A stretch of 64,000 nt of DNA, from assembly GCF_902170785.1 (NCBI RefSeq), contig NZ_CABHYG010000004.1, forward strand, positions 372,001-436,000, given 5' to 3'. The stretch's first letter is position 1, and every line of letters starts with the position of its first letter. Origin of the DNA: Yersinia proxima. Lineage in GTDB: Bacteria > Pseudomonadota > Gammaproteobacteria > Enterobacterales > Enterobacteriaceae. The notes under the pieces were generated by a model. The model was not told where the DNA came from. It saw only the letters and a list, made by a program, of their open reading frames with translations, and made no database searches. Both the position numbers and the translations under genes were made by a program. This document shows positions 58,922 through 64,000 of the stretch, one piece after another.

Positions 58922-61075
58922 GTGTCCCGTACAATAATGTTGATCCCTACCGGCACCAGCGTTGGTTTAACCAGCGTCAGCTTGGGTGTCATCCGTTCCA
59001 TGGAACAAAAAGGTGTACGCCTGAGCGTATTCAAGCCAATCGCGCAGCCACGTGCTGGTAACGATGCACCTGACCAAACCACCACCATCATTCGCGCGAA
59101 CTCCAGCATCACTGCTGCCGAGCCGCTGAATATGAACCATGTGGAAAACTTGCTGAGTTCTAACCAGCAAGACGTGTTGATGGAAGAGATTGTTGCCCGT
59201 TACCACGAAAATACCAAAGACGCCGAAGTGGTTCTGGTTGAAGGTTTAGTGCCAACGCGCAAACATCAGTTTGCTAATGCGCTGAACTACGAAATCGCCA
59301 AAACGCTGAACGCAGAAATCGTGTTTGTTATTGCGCTGGGTAATGACTCACCAGACCAATTGAAAGAGCGTATCGAACTGGCTCGTTCCAGCTTCGGTGG
59401 CAGCAAAAACAAAAATATCACTGGCGTTATCATTAACAAACTGAATGCGCCAGTTGATGAGCAAGGCCGCACCCGCCCTGACCTGTCTGAAATCTTTGAT
59501 GATTCCACCAAGGCCAGTGTCGCGAGCATCGATCCAAAACAGCTGTTCGCCAACAGCCCGCTGCCAGTTCTGGGTTGCGTGCCATGGAGCTTCGAGCTGA
59601 TTGCGACCCGTGCGATTGATATGTGTAAACACCTGAATGCACGCATTATTAACGAAGGCGATATCAAAACCCGCCGCGTTAAGTCTGTGACATTCTGTGC
59701 GCGTAGTATCCCACACATGCTGGAGCACTTCCGTCCGGGTTCTCTGCTGGTGACCTCAGCAGACCGCCCAGACGTGTTGGTTTCTGCTTGTTTGGCAGCC
59801 ATGAATGGCGTTGAAATCGGTGCCATTCTGCTGACTGGCGGTTATGCGATTGATGAGCCAATCAAAAAGCTGTGTGATCGTGCCTTCCAAACTGGCCTGC
59901 CAGTATTTATGGTTGATACCAACACTTGGCAGACATCCCTGAGTCTGCAAAGTTTCAATCTGGAAGTACCAGCAGATGACCATGAACGTGTTGAGAAACT
60001 GCAAAACTACGTTGCCAGCCATATCAGCAGTGAGTGGATTGATTCTCTGAGCGCCACATCCGAACGTTCACGCCGCCTGTCTCCTCCAGCATTCCGCTAT
60101 GAGCTGACCGAGTTGGCGCGTAAAGCTGGCAAACGTATCGTGCTGCCAGAAGGTGATGAGCCACGTACAGTTAAAGCTGCGGCTATCTGTGCTGAGCGCG
60201 GTATTGCGACTTGTGTGCTGTTAGGTAATCCAGATGAGATCCAACGTGTTGCTGCGGCTCAAGGTGTAGAGCTGGGTAAAGGCGTTGAGATCATCGATCC
60301 GGTTGCTGTGCGTGAGCAGTATGTTCCACGTCTGGTAGAACTGCGTAAGAGCAAGGGGATGACCGAAGTGGTTGCTCGTGAGCAACTGGAAGACAACGTG
60401 GTTCTCGGCACGCTGATGCTGGAGAAAGGCGAAGTTGATGGTCTGGTGTCTGGCGCTGTTCATACTACCGCAAACACTATCCGCCCACCGTTGCAGTTGA
60501 TCAAAACTGCACCGGGCAGTTCACTGGTCTCTTCTGTATTCTTTATGCTGCTGCCTGACCAGGTTCTGGTTTACGGTGACTGCGCGATTAACCCAGATCC
60601 AACGGCTGAGCAACTGTCAGAAATTGCTATCCAATCAGCTGATTCTGCGGCGGCATTCGGTATCGAACCGCGTGTAGCGATGATCTCTTACTCCACCGGT
60701 AACTCTGGTGCAGGTAGCGACGTAGAAAAAGTGCGTGAAGCAACTCGTCTGGCACAGGAAAAACGCCCAGATCTGATCATCGATGGTCCGTTGCAGTATG
60801 ACGCGGCAATCATGGCAGATGTGGCTAAATCCAAAGCGCCTAACTCGCCAGTTGCCGGTAAAGCGACAGTGTTCATCTTCCCTGATTTGAATACCGGTAA
60901 CACCACCTATAAAGCGGTACAACGCTCTGCCGACCTGATCTCCATCGGGCCGATGCTGCAAGGCATGCGCAAGCCAGTTAACGACTTGTCTCGTGGTGCG
61001 TTGGTAGACGATATCGTCTATACCGTGGCGTTGACCGCAATTCAATCAGCTCAGGCTGACGCTAGCGCATCTTAA
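58922..61075 (+). CDS. pta: Phosphate acetyltransferase
   Basis: Converts acetyl-CoA and phosphate to acetyl phosphate. 717 residues (714 in Escherichia). The N-terminal part is the BioD-like P-loop domain ([20 protein letters not shown]) and a DRTGG domain; the C-terminal ~320 residues are the catalytic PTA domain ([55 protein letters not shown]). The start GTG 58922 (MSRTIMLIP) has GAGG seven bases before it. A reading from further upstream would run through an ERIC-like repeat and is rejected. Confidence 0.97.
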   Translation: MSRTIMLIPTGTSVGLTSVSLGVIRSMEQKGVRLSVFKPIAQPRAGNDAPDQTTTIIRANSSITAAEPLNMNHVENLLSSNQQDVLMEEIVARYHENTKDAEVVLVEGLVPTRKHQFANALNYEIAKTLNAEIVFVIALGNDSPDQLKERIELARSSFGGSKNKNITGVIINKLNAPVDEQGRTRPDLSEIFDDSTKASVASIDPKQLFANSPLPVLGCVPWSFELIATRAIDMCKHLNARIINEGDIKTRRVKSVTFCARSIPHMLEHFRPGSLLVTSADRPDVLVSACLAAMNGVEIGAILLTGGYAIDEPIKKLCDRAFQTGLPVFMVDTNTWQTSLSLQSFNLEVPADDHERVEKLQNYVASHISSEWIDSLSATSERSRRLSPPAFRYELTELARKAGKRIVLPEGDEPRTVKAAAICAERGIATCVLLGNPDEIQRVAAAQGVELGKGVEIIDPVAVREQYVPRLVELRKSKGMTEVVAREQLEDNVVLGTLMLEKGEVDGLVSGAVHTTANTIRPPLQLIKTAPGSSLVSSVFFMLLPDQVLVYGDCAINPDPTAEQLSEIAIQSADSAAAFGIEPRVAMISYSTGNSGAGSDVEKVREATRLAQEKRPDLIIDGPLQYDAAIMADVAKSKAPNSPVAGKATVFIFPDLNTGNTTYKAVQRSADLISIGPMLQGMRKPVNDLSRGALVDDIVYTVALTAIQSAQADASAS

Positions 61076-61104
61076 TTTCACGATTAAGTATGTATAAGAA
61101 ACAC

Positions 61105-61133
61105 CAACGCCAGCCTCGTGCTGGCGTTTTTAT
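61105..61133 (+). terminator. Rho-independent terminator after pta
   Basis: AACGCCAG (61106-61113), loop CCTCGTG, CTGGCGTT with a T-run (61121-61131). It follows the pta stop by 30 bp. Confidence 0.92.
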
Positions 61134-61169
61134 TGCGGGCTTTTTATTGTATTAGGGCAAGAATAGGCA

Positions 61170-61196
61170 CAAAAAAACCGCCATAAAGACGGTTTT
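61170..61196 (-). terminator. Terminator of the candidate small RNA
   Basis: Minus strand AACCGTC-TTTAT-GGCGGTTTTTTTG: 7-bp stem with one G-U pair and a strong T-run. On the plus strand it also reads as a hairpin with five T, so it may terminate both ways. Confidence 0.8.
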
Positions 61197-61267
61197 TCTG
61201 CGCTGGTCCGGTAAGCGGCCTTTCCAGCAGATTTGTATTGCCGTTGTAACGCAAGCACACTCTCGTG
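61170..61267 (-). ncRNA. Candidate antisense small RNA (type I antitoxin-like)
   Basis: The minus strand has a -35 TTGACA (61297-61302), a -10 region (CAATAT after 17 bp, or TATACT after 20 bp) and, about 90 bases on, an intrinsic terminator (AACCGTC-TTTAT-GGCGGTT followed by seven T). Predicted RNA is about 98 nt. Its 5' part, CACGAGAGTGTGC, sits in a small AGCAC-loop-GTGCT hairpin and is complementary to 61406-61423 in the mRNA of the neighbouring small ORFs (18 bases, one as a G-U pair; about 16 if the 5' end is at 61267). Divergent placement and partial complementarity resemble IstR-tisB and OrzO-zorO. Expression has not been shown. Confidence 0.55.
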
Positions 61268-61423
61268 CTGAGTATATTGTCTCGCTTGTGGTTGATTGTC
61301 AAATGCTGAACAACTCAATATTGGTGTACAATCGCGCTGGGCCTTTTCGCCGCCCTAAGCAAGCGGGCATCGGTTTAAGGAAAGGAGTTCCAATGGCCGT
61401 AAACACAGGCACACTCTCGTGCT
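61252..61423. repeat. Direct repeat pair: antisense source and its target
   Basis: CA(A/G)GCACACTCTCGTGCT occurs at 61252-61269 and at 61406-61423, 154 bp apart, identical except for one A/G. Each is able to form a GCAC-ACTCTC-GTGC hairpin. The first lies in the 5' end of the candidate small RNA (transcribed leftward), the second inside the leader ORF (codons 5-11). Confidence 0.85.
61327..61332 (+). promoter_or_regulatory. Candidate -10 box of the small-ORF mRNA
   Basis: TACAAT, five of six matches to TATAAT, 61 bp upstream of the leader ATG. No good -35 is visible at the usual spacing, so the promoter may need an activator or be weak. Confidence 0.4.
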
Positions 61424-61470
61424 TGTATTCACGGCAGTGTCGCCGATGGTGCTGGCGTGAAGCGGTCTAA
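61393..61470 (+). CDS. 25-codon leader ORF upstream of small hydrophobic peptide
   Basis: ATG 61393 is preceded by AAGGAAAGGAG-TTCCA, one of the strongest ribosome binding sites in the window. It encodes MAVNTGTLSCLYSRQCRRWCWREAV, rich in Cys, Arg and Trp and of no known family. The stop at 61468-61470 is 2 bp before the ATG of the next ORF, which has a poor site of its own. The antisense target lies in its codons 5-11. The layout, a well-translated leader coupled to a hydrophobic peptide, is like mok-hok. Peptide production is unproven. Confidence 0.5.
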   Translation: MAVNTGTLSCLYSRQCRRWCWREAV

Positions 61471-61472
61471 GC

Positions 61473-61604
61473 ATGGACCGCACAATGAAACGATACTTTT
61501 GTATTGTGCTCGTTGTATTTGGTGCGTTGTTAACATCCTGGAATGGGGGTTGGAGTATTTTCAACAACTCAATCACGGTAATCATCAACACATCAGGCAA
61601 GTAA
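61473..61604 (+). CDS. 43-residue hydrophobic peptide, candidate type I toxin
   Basis: ATG 61473 (or in-frame ATG 61485, 39 residues) opens MDRTMKRYFCIVLVVFGALL followed by TSWNGGWSIFNNSITVIINTSGK. A short basic start is followed by one hydrophobic helix (YFCIVLVVFGALL) and a second weakly hydrophobic strand-like part. Size, single helix and basic N-terminus are like membrane-acting type I toxins, but the sequence is not Hok, Ldr, TisB, Ibs or ShoB. It lies just after the leader ORF and is followed by a stem-loop terminator. Confidence 0.5.
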   Translation: MDRTMKRYFCIVLVVFGALLTSWNGGWSIFNNSITVIINTSGK

Positions 61605-61611
61605 AACAGAT

Positions 61612-61635
61612 AGCCGCCTTTCGGGGCGGCTTTCC
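61612..61635. terminator. Stem-loop after the small ORFs
   Basis: AGCCGCC (61612-61618) pairs with GGCGGCT (61625-61631), loop TTTCGG, followed by TTCCTT. It lies between the small ORF stop and the convergent LacI-type gene, so it may serve both. Confidence 0.75.
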
Positions 61636-61653
61636 TTCAGAGTTTGTCTATCT

Positions 61654-62679
61654 TCATGTGCTTTGCCGCAACTCAAATTTATAGCTGAAATTCTGGCTTA
61701 GAGGTTCACCCTCTTCATCATTATCCAATAGCTCAATCAGCATTTTGCCAGCTTCTTTGCCCATTTTTTTGTAATCAATACGCATTGAAGTCAAGGTCGG
61801 ATGGGTTTGATCACAGCTGTCAGAGCCGTCTAAACATGCTACCGCAATACCACTGGGGATTTTCAACAGCCGCCGCTGGCATTCAAATAACACACCGAGC
61901 GCGATATCTTCGTGACTGCATATCACCGCATCCAATTCTGGCTGGCGCTGGAGTATTTCTGTCAGTGCATAGCGCCCAAACTGCAAGCTGGCCGTCTCCG
62001 GTGTTGTGACGGTCTGATCCGCATTTTTATAGTGCTCTAACATCGCCTTATGCCAACCATTCAACTGCTGACGTTGTAGACGGTTATCCATATGAGCGCC
62101 GATAAAACCAATATTCTGGTAGCCTCGCGCCAACAAATGGCGGCTCAGTTCATAGGCCGACTCAAAAAAAGCCGCTTCAAGAGTAATTTTGGCCCCTTTG
62201 AAATAAGAACCGACCACGTTGACCGTCGGGATATTGGCACGTTCCAGTAATTGATAGGTTTTATCTGCCAGCTGTGAGCCAAATATCACCACTGCTGCCG
62301 GATTACTTTGCAGCAAGGTCATCAATATTTCCGCCTCTTTGCGTTGGTTATATTCATGGCAACCTAGTAATAACTGGAACTCATTTTTATTTAGAATCTG
62401 TTGCAGCGCCTGCATAAATCGGGAACTGGCTTTGTCCGTTAATGACGGAATTAAAACAGCGACGGTATCGCTGTGAGCCGAGGCCAATGCTCCGGCTGCC
62501 CGGTTTGGAATATAGCCAAGAGTTTCAACCGCTTGTTCTATTTTTTCACGTAATTTATCTGAAACCTGCTCCGGCGTTCGCAGCGCTCTGGAAACAGTCA
62601 TCGACCCTACCCCGGCATAATTCGCCACATCGGATAGAGTGACCCGCCCGGTATTACGGCGCTTGCGCGTTTTTTCCAT
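61654..62679 (-). CDS. LacI family transcriptional regulator of the adjacent PTS operon
   Basis: A 341-residue LacI-family repressor. HTH: VTLSDVANYAGVGSMTVSRALRTPEQVSD with the hinge helix NRAAGALAS; the periplasmic-binding-like effector domain begins DTVAVLIPSLTD. The start ATG 62679 (MEKTRKRRNTG) has AGGAAA before it. Three palindromic operators lie between it and the divergent PTS genes. It probably represses those genes and itself until the sugar is present; the inducer is unknown. Confidence 0.92.
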   Translation of the reverse strand: MEKTRKRRNTGRVTLSDVANYAGVGSMTVSRALRTPEQVSDKLREKIEQAVETLGYIPNRAAGALASAHSDTVAVLIPSLTDKASSRFMQALQQILNKNEFQLLLGCHEYNQRKEAEILMTLLQSNPAAVVIFGSQLADKTYQLLERANIPTVNVVGSYFKGAKITLEAAFFESAYELSRHLLARGYQNIGFIGAHMDNRLQRQQLNGWHKAMLEHYKNADQTVTTPETASLQFGRYALTEILQRQPELDAVICSHEDIALGVLFECQRRLLKIPSGIAVACLDGSDSCDQTHPTLTSMRIDYKKMGKEAGKMLIELLDNDEEGEPLSQNFSYKFELRQST

Positions 62680-62799
62680 GCTGATTTCCTGCCTGATTAA
62701 AATTCTTGTCTGAGTAAAACTTTCCCACACTGGCCCTCGACAATACATTGCATTGTATATGGCTTATTTGGAGATAGCCAAAGCCCTTGGTGTGACAAA

Positions 62800-62847
62800 T
62801 GATAGCGCTATCACAAATTTTGATAGCGCTATCAGGTAGCGCTATCA
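62800..62847. promoter_or_regulatory. Triple LacI-type operator array
   Basis: TGATAGCGCTATCA occurs at 62800-62813 and 62821-62834 (centres 21 bp apart, two helical turns), and a third copy GGTAGCGCTATCA at 62835-62847. The motif is the classical LacI-family central CG palindrome. It lies between the divergent regulator and PTS genes. Confidence 0.85.
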
Positions 62848-62924
62848 ATTGAGATATTCATCACATTAATACCAGTGATAAAAATCTACTCTCACGTTAA
62901 CAGTCATCGGGAGTCATATATATC

Positions 62925-63368
62925 ATGTTAAAAACACTGTTAACGCCAGACGTCATTCAGGTCGTCAGCCAGGCAAAAGACTGGCGTGATGCCATCGCGA
63001 TTTCATGTCAGCCATTGATTGATAATGGCTCGATTGAAGCCCGTTATGTCGAGGCAATCTATCGCTCCCATGAGGCTATTGGCCCTTATTATGTTGTTGG
63101 GCCGGGCATTGCCATGCCACATGCCCGCCCGGAAGAAGGTGCCAATAAACTCTCTCTGGCCTTAACCGTCATCACCGAGGGCGTCACTTTCAATGCTGAA
63201 GGTAACGATCCGGTAAAACTGCTCATAGTGTTAGCGGCGACAGACAGTACTAGCCACATCGAGGCTATTTCTCAACTCGCTCAGTTGTTCGATAACGATA
63301 ACGATGTACAAGCCCTACTTAATGCCAAAACGCAGCAGGATATCTTATCCGTTATTGCGCGTTATTAA
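62925..63368 (+). CDS. PTS IIA component, ascorbate/SgaA class
   Basis: A 147-residue phosphotransferase IIA of the mannitol-fructose fold. Phospho-acceptor His66 is in GPGIAMPHARPEEG; LLIVLAATDSTSHIEAISQLAQLF is also family-typical. It passes phosphate from HPr to the IIB encoded next. First gene of the operon; GGGAG is upstream of the start. Confidence 0.92.
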   Translation: MLKTLLTPDVIQVVSQAKDWRDAIAISCQPLIDNGSIEARYVEAIYRSHEAIGPYYVVGPGIAMPHARPEEGANKLSLALTVITEGVTFNAEGNDPVKLLIVLAATDSTSHIEAISQLAQLFDNDNDVQALLNAKTQQDILSVIARY

Positions 63369-63410
63369 TCTCAGCATTGAATTCGGATAATAATTTCAAG
63401 GGGAAAGAAA

Positions 63411-63698
63411 ATGAAAATTACAGTGGTTTGCGGCAACGGCTTAGGTACAAGCCTGATGATGGAAATCAGCATCAAAAATATTCTGAAAGAATTGGCGGTC
63501 AATGCAGAAGTGGATCATGTGGATCTCGGTTCCGCCAAAGGAACACCCAGTGACATTTTCATCGGTACTAAAGATATCGCTGAGCAATTAATTGCTCAGG
63601 CTGTTGGCGGAAAAATCGTGGCACTGGACAATATGATCGACAAGAAAGCCATGAAAGAGCGCTTGTCTGTAGCATTAACCGAATTAGGCGCTTTGTAA
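63411..63698 (+). CDS. PTS IIB component, ascorbate/SgaB class
   Basis: A 95-residue IIB subunit. The phosphorylated Cys7 is in ITVVCGNGLGTSLMMEI, the P-loop of ascorbate- and galactitol-type IIB proteins. It lies 42 bp after IIA with a good GGGGAAAG site. It phosphorylates the incoming sugar bound to IIC. Confidence 0.93.
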   Translation: MKITVVCGNGLGTSLMMEISIKNILKELAVNAEVDHVDLGSAKGTPSDIFIGTKDIAEQLIAQAVGGKIVALDNMIDKKAMKERLSVALTELGAL

Positions 63699-63710
63699 CA
63701 GGAGGCTGGC

Positions 63711-64000
63711 ATGGATTTCTTTCGCTTTTTAATGAGTGATGTTCTTTCCGAACCGGCAGTGCTGGTCGGTCTGATCGCTTTAATCGGCCTTATTGCACAG
63801 AAGAAACCGGTCACGGAGTGCATTAAAGGCACCGTAAAAACCATTATGGGTTTTGTGATTTTAGGTGCCGGTGCTGGCCTGGTGGTTTCATCTCTGGGTG
63901 ATTTCGCCAACATCTTCCAACATGCATTTGGTATTCAGGGCGTTGTGCCAAATAACGAAGCCATTGTGTCTGTGGCACAAAAGAGTTTCGGTAAAGAAAT
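63711..64000 (+). CDS. PTS IIC component, ascorbate/UlaA (SgaT) class, N-terminal part (runs off window)
   Basis: Start ATG 63711 has AGGAGG before it. The first 96 codons read MDFFRFLMSDVLSEPAVLVG and continue with LIALIGLIAQKKPVTECIKGTVKTIMGF and VILGAGAGLVVSSLGDF, which matches the first membrane helices of UlaA/SgaT transporters. The 3' end is beyond base 64000. The substrate of such IIABC systems is ascorbate or another unusual sugar and cannot be told here. Confidence 0.9.
   Translation, partial: MDFFRFLMSDVLSEPAVLVGLIALIGLIAQKKPVTECIKGTVKTIMGFVILGAGAGLVVSSLGDFANIFQHAFGIQGVVPNNEAIVSVAQKSFGKE

Noticed and set aside
61130-61318. 62-codon minus-strand frame overlapping the candidate small RNA
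   Set aside because: It crosses a terminator and the small RNA promoter and has no ribosome binding site; the RNA reading explains the region better.
1-64000. Search for tRNA, rRNA, prophage or integrase genes
   Set aside because: No sequence with tRNA or rRNA signatures and no phage or integrase protein was found in either strand.

Overview
The window is chromosome of an enterobacterium, almost certainly a Yersinia (enterocolitica-like or environmental lineage rather than identifiable to species). The grounds are: the gene order nrdAB-yfaE / yfaY-tyrP-yfaZ / menFDHBCE-elaB / nuoA-N-lrhA-alaA-yfbR-yfbS-hxpA-yfbU-yfbV-ackA-pta, which follows the Escherichia backbone; Yersinia-type additions (catalase KatA, the LrhA/RovM regulator); and several ERIC-type intergenic repeats. 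Most genes are ordinary conserved housekeeping genes; no tRNA, rRNA, CRISPR array, transposase or prophage was seen.

Layout. 1-1891: end of nrdA, nrdB and yfaE (aerobic ribonucleotide reductase). 2187-7948: ecotin, yfaY, tyrP, yfaZ, katA. 7969-8615: a large non-coding repeat element. 8619-15887: menE-C-B-H-D and menF (menaquinone), then elaB. 16896-29066: a sugar-acid island: three-subunit membrane gluconate dehydrogenase (plus strand), a minus-strand set of 2-ketoacid reductase, MFS transporter, DUF336 protein and edd, a LacI/GntR-type regulator, and plus-strand idnO, gluconokinase and a YhcH-family gene. Together these would oxidise gluconate outside the cytoplasm, import the ketogluconate, reduce it back, phosphorylate it and feed it to the Entner-Doudoroff dehydratase. 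GTTACCGGTAAC-like operators and CRP sites sit in the control regions. 29265-31204: ycdZ and an AT-rich orphan of 430 residues with no recognised relatives. 31378-46602: the 13-gene complex I operon. 47279-61075: lrhA, alaA, yfbR, yfbS, a DUF4239 gene, hxpA, yfbU, yfbV, ackA, pta. 61654-64000: LacI-type regulator divergent from an ascorbate-class PTS operon (IIA, IIB, start of IIC) with three operators between them.

Two parts stand out as possibly undescribed. First, a 465-bp stretch after pta (61170-61635) looks like a type I toxin-antitoxin locus: a minus-strand small RNA with promoter and terminator diverges from a small mRNA carrying a 25-codon leader ORF with a strong ribosome binding site, then a 43-residue hydrophobic peptide; the RNA start region is complementary to an 18-nt segment of the leader ORF. 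Second, a family of long palindromic elements (7969-8615, 50310-51012, a half copy at 51676-51997, and a gutted copy at 29102-29248) has flanking inverted arrays of TTCGGTTG motifs and stems whose sequences differ between copies but still pair, which argues for a conserved structure rather than a protein.

Other points of note: the last codons and stop of nuoA come from an ERIC-like repeat, and ERIC copies abut the starts of yfbS and pta. All family assignments are from recognition of protein sequence; no database search was run.
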